Shown: positions 26,985-35,298 of the stretch, in pieces
Numbering within the stretch: the stretch's first letter is position 1
Layout: every line of letters begins with the position of its first letter
DNA from: Nocardia exalbida NBRC 100660
GTDB taxonomy: Bacteria; Actinomycetota; Actinomycetes; Mycobacteriales; Mycobacteriaceae
DNA: 64,000 bases
Assembly (NCBI RefSeq): GCF_000308575.1
Contig: NZ_BAFZ01000165.1
Coordinates: 1 to 64,000, forward strand
Reading direction: 5' to 3'
Translations under genes and position numbers: made by a program
The notes under the pieces: generated by a model
The model's input: the letters and a program-made list of their open reading frames with translations, nothing else
What the model was told of the DNA's origin: nothing
The model's database searches: none

Positions 26985-27740
26985 TCAGACACCACCCGTC
27001 AGCGTGACGCCGCCGTCCACGACCAGCAACTGCCCCGTCAGCCAGCTCGCGTCGTCGGACAGCAGAAACGCCACCACACTGCCGATGTCCTCGGGCACGC
27101 CGAGCCGCTTGAGCGGGTAGGCCGCGGCGACCTCGTCCTCCCGGCCGTCGTAGAGAGCGGTGGCGAACTTCGTCTTCACCACCGCCGGGGCGACGGCGTT
27201 GACGCGCAGATTCGGGCCGAGTTCGACCGCGAGTTCCTGGGTGATGTGCGTGAGCATCGCCTTGCTCGAACCGTAGAAGCCGATGCCGGGCGCGGGCTTG
27301 ATACCGGCGACCGACGACACGTTCACGATCGCGCCCCCGAAGTCCTTCATCCAGGCCCGGTAGGTCTGCTGCACCCACGACAACGCGGCCAGACAGTTGA
27401 CCTCGACGATCTTGCGGGCCACCTCCAACGGCAGATCGACCATCGGCCCGAACGCCGGGTTGATGCCGGTGTTGTTGACGAGGAGATCGGCGCTTCCGAA
27501 CGTGTCGATCGCGCGCGCGACGGTCTCCGCCTGGTGCTCCACGTCATCGGCACGGCCCGCGACGGCCAGCGCGCGGTCGGGGCCGCCCAGCGTTTCCACC
27601 GCTTCGTCGAGGGCGTCCTGTTTGCGGGCGGTGATCACGACTCTCGCCCCCTCGTCCACCAAGCGCTGCGCGATGCCGAGCCCGATGCCCCGGCTCGCAC
27701 CGGTGACGATCGCTGTCTTGCCTTCGAATCTGTTCATCAT
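26985..27740 (-). CDS. Short-chain dehydrogenase/reductase
   Basis: 251 residues; AAAGGG lies 6 bp before the first of two consecutive ATG codons. TGASRGIG loop, NNTG (Thr replaces the usual Ala), catalytic Ser in NVSSVAG and Y-x3-K in YGSSKAM, C-terminal SWLTGQLLVVDGG. R after the second strand (ITARKQ) favours NADP(H), in contrast to the other SDR of the operon. Confidence 0.9.
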   Translation of the reverse strand: MMNRFEGKTAIVTGASRGIGLGIAQRLVDEGARVVITARKQDALDEAVETLGGPDRALAVAGRADDVEHQAETVARAIDTFGSADLLVNNTGINPAFGPMVDLPLEVARKIVEVNCLAALSWVQQTYRAWMKDFGGAIVNVSSVAGIKPAPGIGFYGSSKAMLTHITQELAVELGPNLRVNAVAPAVVKTKFATALYDGREDEVAAAYPLKRLGVPEDIGSVVAFLLSDDASWLTGQLLVVDGGVTLTGGV

Positions 27741-27764
27741 TGAGTCCCTTTGTGGAGTCAGCGG

Positions 27765-28982
27765 TTACGACAGGCGCTCGAGCACCATCGCCATGCCCTG
27801 ACCGCCGCCGACGCACATCGTTTCCAAACCGATCTGCTTGTCATGGAACTGCAGGGAGTTGATCAGGGTGCTGGTGATGCGGGCGCCGGTCATGCCGAAC
27901 GGATGACCGACCGCGATCGAGCCGCCGTTGATGTTGAGCTTGTCGAAGTCGACGCCCAGCTCGCGCGCCGAGGGAATGACCTGGGCGGCGAAGGCTTCGT
28001 TGATTTCGACCAGGTCGACGTCGTCGATGGTCATCCCGGCGCGGGCCAGCGCTTGCTTCGACGCCTCCACCGGTCCCAGGCCCATGATCTCGGGCGACAG
28101 CGCGCTGACTCCGGTCGCGACGATCCGAGCCAGCGGCGTCACGCCGAGCTGGGCGGCCTTGGTGTCGGACATGATCACGACCGCGGCCGCGCCGTCGTTG
28201 AGCGGGCAGCAGTTGGCGGCCGTCACCGTCCCATCGGGCCGGAATACCGGCTTCAGTTCGGCGACCTTCTCCAGGGTGACTCCGGGCCGCGGGCCATCGT
28301 CCTTCGAGACGACATTGCCGTCGGGGAGGGTGACGGCGGTGATGTCGCGTTCCCAGAACCCATTGGCGAGGGCGGCTTCGGCGAGGTTCTGGCTGCGGAC
28401 ACCGAAAGCATCCTGTTCGGCACGGCTCACGCCGCACAGTTGCGCCACGTTCTCCGCGGTCTGCCCCATCGCGATATAGATGTCGGGCAGCAGACCCTCT
28501 GTGCGCGGGTCGGTCCAGATCTCGCCTCCCGCGGCGAATTCCTCGGTCCGGCGCACCGCGTCGGCGAATACCGGGTTCTGGGTGTCGGGCAGGCTGTCGG
28601 CATTGCCCTTCACGTAGCGGCTCACAGTTTCCACACCGGCGGAGAGGAAGACGTCGCCCTCGCCGGCTCGGATCGCGTGCAGCGCCATCCGGGTCGTCTG
28701 CAAACTCGACGAGCAGTACCGGTTGACCGTTGTGCCGGGCACGCGATCCAGGCCGGCCAGGATCGCCACCACCCGAGCGAGATTGAAGCCCGACTCGCCG
28801 GCGGGCTGACCACACCCGAGCATCAAATCGTCGATGCCGTTCGGACCGAGTGCGGGCACCTTCGCCAGCGCGGCCCGGACGATCTGCGCCCCCAAGTCGT
28901 CGGGCCGGAGATCGCGCAAGGAACCCTTGCCGGCGCGACCGATCGGTGACCGGGCGACAGAGACGATGACGGCTTCGGGCAT
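27765..28982 (-). CDS. Acetyl-CoA acetyltransferase (thiolase, FadA type)
   Basis: 405 residues; GAGAGG lies 9 bp before ATG. Cysteine nucleophile in VNRYCSSSLQTTRMA, NEAFAAQV, GGSIAVGHPFGMTGAR and the second cysteine in MCVGGGQGMAMVLE: all active-site elements are present. First gene of the seven-gene leftward operon, with a palindromic candidate operator directly upstream. Confidence 0.93.
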   Translation of the reverse strand: MPEAVIVSVARSPIGRAGKGSLRDLRPDDLGAQIVRAALAKVPALGPNGIDDLMLGCGQPAGESGFNLARVVAILAGLDRVPGTTVNRYCSSSLQTTRMALHAIRAGEGDVFLSAGVETVSRYVKGNADSLPDTQNPVFADAVRRTEEFAAGGEIWTDPRTEGLLPDIYIAMGQTAENVAQLCGVSRAEQDAFGVRSQNLAEAALANGFWERDITAVTLPDGNVVSKDDGPRPGVTLEKVAELKPVFRPDGTVTAANCCPLNDGAAAVVIMSDTKAAQLGVTPLARIVATGVSALSPEIMGLGPVEASKQALARAGMTIDDVDLVEINEAFAAQVIPSARELGVDFDKLNINGGSIAVGHPFGMTGARITSTLINSLQFHDKQIGLETMCVGGGQGMAMVLERLS

Positions 28983-29004
28983 GACTGCGAACCTCTCGAG
29001 CAAG

Positions 29005-29022
29005 TTACTGAGCGCTTGTTAA
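29005..29022 (-). promoter_or_regulatory. Imperfect palindrome, candidate TetR operator of the thiolase operon
   Basis: TTACTGAGC-GCTTGTTAA: six of nine positions are symmetric around the central AGCGCT. It sits 23 bp before the thiolase ATG, where a repressor would block transcription or early elongation. The C/TTG-AGCGCT-type core is like operators of actinobacterial fatty-acid TetR regulators. The TetR encoded at the end of this operon is the likely binder. Confidence 0.5.
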
Positions 29023-29115
29023 CCTCTCGACACCATGCTGGACGGACCGGCGGTGGTCAATACGTCACTGTCGATTTGGGGTGTGACACAGGGCACATCG
29101 GTGGCGGAGAACGGG

Positions 29116-29658
29116 TCAGCGCCGGTGGTCGCGATAGGTCTCCAGCAGGCGCAGCCACACCTCGCTGATGGTGGGGAAGGGGTGCCGGTCCGGGTCCACG
29201 AGGATCCGCGCGCGGCCCCGATAGCCGGGAGTGTGCTGCACCGCCGCGGCGACCCGGCCGATGTCGTAGTCGACCACGTCGACCTTCCGCCCGGAGCGCT
29301 CCGCGTCCTCGGTGGTGAGGCCGACGGCGGCGATCTCCGAGTCGGTGAACACCACCTGCGGTACCGCCACCCGGTCGGCGGTGCCCGCGTGCCGCTTCCA
29401 CACGCCGGTGTCGAGGGCGAGACCGCGGGCACGGTCGGCGATGACGGCGCCCGCGACCCGCGCTTGGTACTTGCCCTGGTGGGTCGGCAGCACGCGGTGA
29501 TTGACATCGCCGACGGCGTACAGCCAGTCTCCGCCGACCGCGGTCACGGCGAAGGTGTCGTCGGTGTCAAGCCACTGCCCAGGGGTCAGTCCGATGGTCT
29601 CGAGTCCGATGTCGTCGGTGCGGGGTGCGCGCCCCGTCGCCCGCGGCAGTTCGTCGGC
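29116..29658 (-). pseudogene. C-terminal remnant of a flavoprotein disulfide reductase
   Basis: The open frame begins inside a domain: DELPRATGRAPRTDDIGLE, then WLYAVGDVNHRVLPTHQGKY (the FAD-binding GD motif) and the dimerisation domain VPQVVFTDSEIAAVGLTTED. This is the last third to half of a dihydrolipoamide dehydrogenase/mercuric-reductase-like protein. The N-terminal FAD domain and the redox-active CxxxxC are absent; homology stops a few bases from the end of the neighbouring hydrolase, as if a rearrangement cut the gene. GTG at 29547 could still produce a 143-residue fragment. Confidence 0.75.
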
Positions 29659-29667
29659 GATGAGTGG

Positions 29668-30525
29668 TCATCGGTGCGCGCCCTGGGCGGCCTGTTCGAT
29701 GACGTCGGCGACGACGCCCGGATGGGAGACGGCCACCGAATGCGAGGCGGCCACTTCGGTGACGTGGGCGTGGGCGCGTTCGGCCATGAACCGCTGGGCC
29801 GCGACGGGGATGTTGCGGTCCTCGGTGGTGATCACGTCCCAGGTGGGCTTGTCGGTCCAGGCCGCCGCCGTGGCGGGCTCCGTGAGGGCGGACTGCGCGA
29901 TGGGGCGTTGGGTGGCTGCCATGAGGGCCGCGCGAGCGGCGGAGACGTCGGCGGCGAACTGGTCGTGGAACGCGTCCTGCCGGATGTAGAGGTCCTCACC
30001 CGTCGTGCCGTCGGCCCCGCTGGAGGGAATGCGGCCCAGGGCGGCGGGCAGTGTCGAGCCGGGGTGGCGGCCGGTGAGGTCGAGCGCCGTCTCCCCGGGG
30101 GCGGGCAGGAATGCCGCCACGTAGACGAGTGCTTCCACCTGGGCATTGCCCGCTGCCGCCGCGCTGATCACCGAGCCGCCGTAGGAGTGCCCGACCAGGA
30201 CGACGGGTCCGTCGATGGTGCCGAGCAAGGCTTTCAGCGCGGCGGCGTCGGCGGCGGGTCCGCGCAGCGGATTCGCCGCGGCGACGACGCGATACCGGTC
30301 GTGGGTGAGGCGCTCGATGACCTCGTTCCAGCTCGAACCGTCGGCGAAGGCCCCGTGTTCGAGGACGATGGTCGGTCGCGGCGCGTCCGGCGTGGGATCG
30401 GCGTGGGTGGTGGTGCTCGCGGTGCACGCCACGGCCAGCGCGCCCCCGGCCACCACGGCCGCCAGCGCGGTCGCTGCGTGAGCGAGCCGGGGGATACGGA
30501 CGCCGCGGCGTCGGGTGTGTTTCAT
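29668..30525 (-). CDS. Exported alpha/beta hydrolase (lipoprotein)
   Basis: 285 residues. N-terminal signal MKHTRRRGVRIPRLAHAATA ... LAVAC with a plausible lipobox at C34, so it is probably membrane-anchored and extracytoplasmic. Hydrolase motifs: LEHGAFADGSSW (oxyanion strand), GHSYGG (Ser nucleophile), an acid in ITTEDRNIP and the histidine in EVAASHSVAVSHP. It resembles the salicylate esterase/EstC-like hydrolases used on small esters. Its 3' end abuts the truncated reductase. Confidence 0.85.
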   Translation of the reverse strand: MKHTRRRGVRIPRLAHAATALAAVVAGGALAVACTASTTTHADPTPDAPRPTIVLEHGAFADGSSWNEVIERLTHDRYRVVAAANPLRGPAADAAALKALLGTIDGPVVLVGHSYGGSVISAAAAGNAQVEALVYVAAFLPAPGETALDLTGRHPGSTLPAALGRIPSSGADGTTGEDLYIRQDAFHDQFAADVSAARAALMAATQRPIAQSALTEPATAAAWTDKPTWDVITTEDRNIPVAAQRFMAERAHAHVTEVAASHSVAVSHPGVVADVIEQAAQGAHR

Positions 30526-30560
30526 GATGGCCTCGCTTCGGTGGATGAGTCAGGGGGAGG

Positions 30561-30989
30561 TCAGGCGGCACGCAGCGGGCCGGCGAAGGATTTGCGCAGC
30601 GAGGAAGGGCCGATCAGGGGCAGCAGCAGGGCCAGGGCCCGGCCCTTGAGAGTGCTTGGCGTGCGGAGCAATTCGATCTCGACGCGGGAGCCTTCGTTCT
30701 GCGGCACCGCCCGGAAAACCCAGCCGCCGCCAGCGCCGAAGAGCTTGGAGTCCAGCGTGCTGATCCGGACGGTGTCGCCCCCGGGCTCCCATTCGTAGCG
30801 CGCCCGCTCCCAGGCGGCTGCGGTGCCCTCGGTGACCTCGGCCCAGGTCTCGCCGCGTTCGTGCACGACGAAGTGCTCGGCGTCGATGGTCGGCCACGCT
30901 TCGGCACGGCCGGGGCCGAAGTCGGTGAGCACCCGCACGACCTCGGCCGGAGAGAGGGTGGACTGCAAATGGAAACGGACCGTGGTCAT
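30561..30989 (-). CDS. SRPBCC (START-like) family protein
   Basis: 142 residues; CAGGAG lies 8 bp before ATG. The pattern VRFHLQSTLSPAEVVRVLTDF, then ERARYEWEPGGDTVRIS and a long C-terminal helix (TLKGRALALLLPLIG) is the helix-grip fold of polyketide-cyclase/START-like proteins, which bind small hydrophobic ligands. Upstream of the hydrolase in the same direction, 35 bp apart. Confidence 0.75.
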   Translation of the reverse strand: MTTVRFHLQSTLSPAEVVRVLTDFGPGRAEAWPTIDAEHFVVHERGETWAEVTEGTAAAWERARYEWEPGGDTVRISTLDSKLFGAGGGWVFRAVPQNEGSRVEIELLRTPSTLKGRALALLLPLIGPSSLRKSFAGPLRAA

Positions 30990-31292
30990 GAGGCTGCTCC
31001 TGGGTATCGGTACGAAGTCCGGACGGGCGGGACGCCGGTGTCCGGTGGCCCGGCGGGCGGGCCGCGCCGCCGGCCCGCGGTGACGGTTCCAGCTGCCTGT
31101 CGAGCATCGCTGCCGAGGGCACAGCGCCGAATCCGTCGGATGACGTAGCGGTGACGTATCTTCCCCGGCACTTCGGCGGCTCGTGCCGGGCGCGCGAACG
31201 GTCGAATGACCTGGGTATCGCCGCCGCGGCAAAGCGTCGTCGCTCCGGAACCGACCGGTTAGTCTTGCCGCAGCGCGAGAGGAGCGACCGAC
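30990..31292. other. Intergenic stretch upstream of the SRPBCC gene
   Basis: About 300 bp without a supportable gene. It should contain the SRPBCC/hydrolase promoter (leftward) and that of the truncated LuxR gene (rightward); no clear -35/-10 could be picked. Confidence 0.4.
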
Positions 31293-31398
31293 ATGGAGTC
31301 ATATGCCGCGGCGATGGTGGGCCGCGACGACGAGCAGGCGCAGCTTTTCTCGTTCGTGACCGCCCGGGGCGGCAGGTCGCTGATCCTGCGCGGTCAGT
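31293..31398 (+). pseudogene. N-terminal remnant of a LuxR/AAA ATPase regulator
   Basis: MESYAAAMVGRDDEQAQLF then TARGGRSLILRGQ is the start of the AAA domain of large LuxR regulators, where V-G-R-x-x-E is followed by S-L-(V/I)-L-R-G and a Walker A. The Walker A should come next, but the sequence changes to unrelated DNA at about 31398. An RBS (GAGAGGAG) is still present. Truncated tail-to-tail against the hydrolase remnant. Confidence 0.6.
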
Positions 31399-31421
31399 GC
31401 CGCCAGCCCGAGACCGCGCCA

Positions 31422-31583
31422 CCCGGAAGGATCGGCGCGGGTCGCGGCCACGGTGTCCGGCTCACCCGGCCATCGGGGAGCGCTCACCGCGTACCCCCGG
31501 CTCGTGAGACCCCGGGTCCACCCTTGCCACGACGACGCGTGCAACCACGCGCCGTGCAGCAATACCACGGGTGTTCGACGCAC
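31422..31583 (-). pseudogene. N-terminal remnant of an alpha/beta hydrolase
   Basis: From a GTG next to the stop of the intact hydrolase, the frame reads RRTPVVLLHGAWLHASSW and LTSRGYAVSAPRWPGEPDTV, the first 50 residues of an alpha/beta hydrolase (oxyanion HG and first strands). No nucleophile elbow follows: homology ends near 31422, just where the opposing LuxR remnant ends. Confidence 0.6.
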
Positions 31584-31588
31584 CGGCC

Positions 31589-32635
31589 TCACAGGTGGTC
31601 GACGTCGATGATCGCTTGGGCGAAAGGTTTCGGAGCCTCTTGTGGCACGTTGTGCCCGATGCCGTCGAGCACCCGGTGCTGGTATCGGCCGGTGAACCTG
31701 CCGCGGTAGGGCGCGCCGTCCTTGGCCGCGCCGTCGAAGTCGCTGGCCAGGGTGATGGTGGGCACGACGATGGGCGGAGCGGCCGCGAGTTGCTGCTCGT
31801 AGCCGTCGTACTGCGGTTCGCCCGGCGCCAGCCCCAGGCGCCAGCGGTAGTTGTGGACGACGAGGTCGACGTGGTCGGGGTTGTCGAACGCCGCCGCGCT
31901 GCGGTCGTAGGTGGCGTCGTCGAAGTTCCACTGCGGCGAGGCGTTGCGCCAGATCAGCTTGTTGAAGTCGTGCCGGTTGCGGGCGTAGCCGAGGCGGCCG
32001 CGCTCGGTGGCGAAGTAGTACTGATACCACCAGCCGAGTTCGGCCTGTGGGGGCAGCGGCTGCTGGTTGCCGGTCAACGAGGTGACCAGGTATCCGCTCA
32101 CCGAGACCAGGGCCCGGCAGCGTTGAGGCCATAGCGCGGCAACGATGTCGGCGGTGCGCGATCCCCAGTCGAATCCGCCGAGGATGGCCGCGTCGATCCC
32201 CAGCGCGTCCATGAGATCGACCACGTCGCGCGCGATCGCCGACTGCTGGGCGTTGCGGACGGTCCGCTCCGACCGGAACGTCGTCGGTCCGTAACCGCGC
32301 AGGTAGGGCACGATCACTCGGTAACCGGCCGTCGCGAGCAGCGGCCCGACGTCGGCGTAGCTGAAGGGGTCGTACGGCCAGCCGTGCAGTAGCAGCACCG
32401 GTGTGCCGGTGGCGGAGCCGTACTCGACATAACCGACGTTCAGCAGCCCCGCGTCGATCTGCTTGACCGGGCCGAGGGTCGTATGTGTGCCCGCCCCTAC
32501 GCGCAGGGCTGCGCCCGCCGGCGCGGTGGCGGTGGTCGACCCCGCGGCCGAGCAGGCGGCGAGTGAGCCGGCGGCCACCCCCGCGGCGCCCACGGTCAGC
32601 GCTCCGCCGAACAATCGTCGTCTGTTGATGGTCAT
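31589..32635 (-). CDS. Tat-exported lipoprotein hydrolase, epoxide-hydrolase/haloalkane-dehalogenase type
   Basis: 348 residues. The N-terminus MTINRRRLFGGALTVGAAG has a twin-arginine motif and ends at LAAC (lipobox), so the protein is folded first and then exported as a lipoprotein. The fold motifs are LLLHGWPYDPFSY, the nucleophile elbow GGFDWGS with Asp instead of Ser (as in epoxide hydrolases and dehalogenases), an Asp in ASDFDG and the histidine in GIGHNVPQEAP. The longer open frame upstream has no export logic, so this start is preferred. Confidence 0.87.
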   Translation of the reverse strand: MTINRRRLFGGALTVGAAGVAAGSLAACSAAGSTTATAPAGAALRVGAGTHTTLGPVKQIDAGLLNVGYVEYGSATGTPVLLLHGWPYDPFSYADVGPLLATAGYRVIVPYLRGYGPTTFRSERTVRNAQQSAIARDVVDLMDALGIDAAILGGFDWGSRTADIVAALWPQRCRALVSVSGYLVTSLTGNQQPLPPQAELGWWYQYYFATERGRLGYARNRHDFNKLIWRNASPQWNFDDATYDRSAAAFDNPDHVDLVVHNYRWRLGLAPGEPQYDGYEQQLAAAPPIVVPTITLASDFDGAAKDGAPYRGRFTGRYQHRVLDGIGHNVPQEAPKPFAQAIIDVDHL

Positions 32636-32758
32636 CGCAACTCCCTCGGAAGGCTCGGCTCCTGACCGCATCCGGTCGCCATCGACGCTAGGCAGCCCCC
32701 GTATCCCGACGCGTCCGTCGGATGACGTAATCGGTGACTGCCGCTGCCCCACGGATGA

Positions 32759-33094
32759 CTGTCGGTCATCGCCGCGACCGGCACCGCAGCGCATTCGGCC
32801 TGGGACGACAGGGTCAACGCCAACTACAAGCCTCCGGCCAACGCCTACGATCCCGACGGGCCGAAGGCGCCCGGCCGTCCAGGTGAAGCGGAAGGATTTG
32901 TGCCACCGAAAGGCGGTGACCGGTGGGTGCCGAATCCGAGTCCCAAGGGCCCTCGCTTCGGCTGGGAAGATGCCGATGGAAATGTGTGGGTGCCGACCGG
33001 GCAAGGCAGTGTCGCCCATGGTGGACCCCACTGGGATGTGCAGGGCAAGGACGGCAGTTATGACAACATCTATCCGGGAGGCAAACGGCGATGA
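32759..33094 (+). CDS. Orphan polymorphic-toxin C-terminal module (toxin-37-like)
   Basis: An open frame without a normal start: it opens after a stop at 32758 and has no ATG/GTG before GTG 32900. It reads through a linker (NANYKPPANAYDPDGPKAPG) into GPRFGWEDADGNVWVPTGQG and GSVAHGGPHWDVQG ... NIYPGGKRR. The H-G-G-P-H-W-D-V-Q and Y-P-G-G pattern matches what I know as the polymorphic toxin type 37 (Ntox37) domain. No secretion or pretoxin region precedes it, so it looks like a displaced toxin tip. It overlaps the next gene by ATGA, the usual toxin/immunity arrangement. Confidence 0.7.
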   Translation: MSVIAATGTAAHSAWDDRVNANYKPPANAYDPDGPKAPGRPGEAEGFVPPKGGDRWVPNPSPKGPRFGWEDADGNVWVPTGQGSVAHGGPHWDVQGKDGSYDNIYPGGKRR

Positions 33095-33399
33095 ACGACA
33101 GTGAGATCGCGCTGGAGGCATCCGGTGTGAGGTACGGGTCACCGTTCGATGAAGCGGCCTTTTTCGAGTGGCTCGACAAGATTCCTGCCGTGCGGTCATA
33201 CGAAGGTGAGCTGCGAACGCTCTACATAAAAGTCGACGCCACGGCCGATGACGAATCCGTATACGAACTGGTATCCCTGTTTCATCGATACCACGTCGAC
33301 ATGTCGCAGTTACGAGTGTTCGACACAGAACGGATCGGCGAGTGGTTCCGTAAACCCGAGAGTTACTGGCGTGACTCCGTCTTCGGCACGTCGAGTTAG
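33091..33399 (+). CDS. Probable immunity protein of the toxin-37-like module
   Basis: 102 residues, acidic, starting MNDSEIALEASGVRYGSPFD and ending RIGEWFRKPESYWRDSVFGT. The ATG overlaps the toxin stop. Size, acidity and coupling are those of cognate immunity proteins; no named family recognised. A decayed second copy follows at once. Confidence 0.65.
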   Translation: MNDSEIALEASGVRYGSPFDEAAFFEWLDKIPAVRSYEGELRTLYIKVDATADDESVYELVSLFHRYHVDMSQLRVFDTERIGEWFRKPESYWRDSVFGTSS

Positions 33400-33470
33400 G
33401 CCGGTCGTTTGGTACTCGGCAGGCGCTCGGAAGACACGACGACTGCTGCTGCGATCCGAGGAGAAGGCAG

Positions 33471-33616
33471 ATGGGCGACGGATGGGCGGTGCTGGAGGCG
33501 ACCGACGTCTGGTACTACTCGAACTTCGCCGGCTCGACAACAGTCGAATCGGCCCTTGGTTCCGCGACCCTGAAAAGTGCTGGCATAGCTCTATTTTCGG
33601 CACATCTGCCCAATAA
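33471..33616 (+). pseudogene. Decayed paralogue of the immunity gene
   Basis: The start (VLEATDVWYYSNF) parallels ALEASGVRYGSPF of the intact copy; then about 50 codons are missing and, in another frame, the end ELRRLDNSRIGPWFRDPE ... SSIFGTSAQ parallels QLRVFDTERIGEWFRKPE ... DSVFGTSS. RBS GAGGAGAAGGC is intact. An internal deletion with frame change, so not functional. Confidence 0.6.
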
Positions 33617-33630
33617 CCACGAGCCCTCGG

Positions 33631-33897
33631 TCAAGCCTGCTTCCCTGGCGGCTGCCAGCGAGTCAGCACGCGGCATCCCACCGCGAACTCCTCCGCGTCG
33701 CGCAACGCTCTGCCCGCGACGAGGTGGAGTGCGAACGAGTCATCGCCGTGTCCGGTCATGGCCGCGATCATCTGGCGGGCGGTGGATCGGATCGTGGACT
33801 TGTCTCCGGTCACCGTCCAGCGGTCCACGGCGGGTACGTGGATGAGCCAGCGTGGGCCGCAGCAGTGCACTGTGACGTGGTAGTGGCGCACGGTCAC
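33631..33897 (-). CDS. Small protein, HicB-like pattern
   Basis: 88 residues: YHVTVHCCGPRWLIHVPAVD, then STARQMIAAMTGHGDDSFALHL. A strand with W and P, followed by a helix, is like the HicB-type antitoxin/encapsulating half-fold often found alone in actinomycetes. No HicA-like partner is visible. Convergent with the immunity remnants. Confidence 0.45.
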   Translation of the reverse strand: MTVRHYHVTVHCCGPRWLIHVPAVDRWTVTGDKSTIRSTARQMIAAMTGHGDDSFALHLVAGRALRDAEEFAVGCRVLTRWQPPGKQA

Positions 33898-33928
33898 GAC
33901 CTGCGCGCGTGGACGGGCCGATGCCGGG

Positions 33929-34121
33929 TCATTCGGTCCATGACAGGGCTTCGGTGAGGGTCACCGGAGGCGGGGGAGGGGTCGGCACCCCGCCTCCGGG
34001 ACGTTCGGGTGCGTCGGCCCACTGCCGCAGCGCGTCGGCGTAGCGCTCGAGCACGGGCAGCGGCACGCCCTTGTAGGGGGCGCGAGCCCGGGGGAACGGA
34101 ACGCGTTAGTGCGTTGGTCAT
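33929..34121 (-). pseudogene. Small unknown gene with a one-base frameshift
   Basis: GGGAGGAC sits 4 bp before ATG (MTNALTRSV). The downstream part is in another frame: RAPYKGVPLPVLERYADALR ... VTLTEALSWTE. The total length is 3n+1, and dropping one C of the CCCCC run near 34090 joins both parts into a 63-residue protein. Divergent from the XRE regulator. Function unknown. Confidence 0.5.
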
Positions 34122-34371
34122 GTGTCCTCCCACTGTCCGGTGGCGGCGAATGCGGAGGCACACCGCGCCGATCACGCGGTCAGTGGAGCACCGGATGCGA
34201 GCCGTAGGGACATTCCCGCGCGAATTCGCGACAGAAAGTGGCAAAATCCCTGGACACCTTCCAGCGACCCTGCACAATAGCCTCCGGCAGGACGAAATAG
34301 GGCCTTCCACAACGACTTTCAGAATATTTCAATCAGCCGGTGTGAATATTCCACGGAAGGGAGCAAACAGT

Positions 34372-35298
34372 ATGGGGGAGAGCGATTCGAGCGCCGGTAT
34401 TCGGCAGCTCAAAGCCGATATTCGCGGGACGGGAGGCGTTCCACACCGGAGCCTCGGCCGGTGCCTGCGCGGGATGAGGCAGGAGGCGGGACTGTCCATC
34501 GAAGTGGCGGCGCGGGCCATCGGGCGCGGAGCGGGGACGCTGCACCGATTGGAAACCGGTGCGCCGAACGTGGTCGTCCGGGAGGAGGATCTGCGGCGGC
34601 TGTGCAGGCTGTATCAGCGGGTGGACATGTTGCCGGTGTTGAAATCGCTAGCGGCGCAAGGGAGGACGCCGTCGTGGTTGGACGAGTTTCCCGATCAGGT
34701 GAATCCGACGTTCAACGCCTACGTGCAAATGGAGGCGGCGGCCTCCCATCTCACGTTCTATCGGCCCGACATGGTGCCCGGACTATTCCAGATCCCGGAC
34801 TACGCAAGGGCGCTGGATCGTGCCTACTTCCCGATGGACACCGCCGAGGAGATCGAACGGCGGGTGCGTGTCCGGCGCAACCGGCAGGCGTTGATAACCC
34901 GTGATTTCGCTCCGCTGGCAGCGATGCTCGTGCTGGACGAGGCGGCGATCAGGCGGGTCGTCGGCGCTCCACGGATCATGTCGGCGCAGGCGCGACACCT
35001 GGCAGACCTGCCGCCGAACGTTCGCGTCTACGTTGTACCGTTCGGTGCCGGGTTCCCGCTGGGAACATCGACCGGTCCATTCACGATCTTGGATTTCGAC
35101 GCCGATGACGACGGTCGGCCATTGGAGCCGCCAGTAGTCCACGTCCAGAGCTACACAGGCGACATCTACCTCGAACGTGCCAATACTGTGCGTAGGTACA
35201 AAGCTGCAATCGACGTCATACGCCGGGTAGCGTTGGACACGCCCAACAGCAAGCGTCTGCTACGGCAGGTAGCGAAGGAGTTCGACTGTGTCCGTTGA
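34372..35298 (+). CDS. XRE-family regulator with DUF5753 domain
   Basis: 308 residues; GGAAGGGAG lies about 8 bp before ATG. N-terminal HTH (LRGMRQEAGLSIEVAARAIG then LHRLETG) is followed by the long C-terminal DUF5753 region with WLDEFPDQVNPTFNAYVQME and the hallmark FYRPDMVPGLFQIPDYARA. In Streptomyces and Nocardia such proteins pair with DUF397 proteins in many copies, some controlling development or antibiotic production. The upstream 60 bases (AGAATATTTCAATCAG ... GAATATTCC) are A/T-rich, suiting a promoter. Confidence 0.9.
   Translation: MGESDSSAGIRQLKADIRGTGGVPHRSLGRCLRGMRQEAGLSIEVAARAIGRGAGTLHRLETGAPNVVVREEDLRRLCRLYQRVDMLPVLKSLAAQGRTPSWLDEFPDQVNPTFNAYVQMEAAASHLTFYRPDMVPGLFQIPDYARALDRAYFPMDTAEEIERRVRVRRNRQALITRDFAPLAAMLVLDEAAIRRVVGAPRIMSAQARHLADLPPNVRVYVVPFGAGFPLGTSTGPFTILDFDADDDGRPLEPPVVHVQSYTGDIYLERANTVRRYKAAIDVIRRVALDTPNSKRLLRQVAKEFDCVR

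Noticed and set aside
29035..30798. 587-codon rightward frame across the reductase remnant and hydrolase
   Set aside because: No domain pattern; the leftward hydrolase has a signal peptide and GHSYGG.
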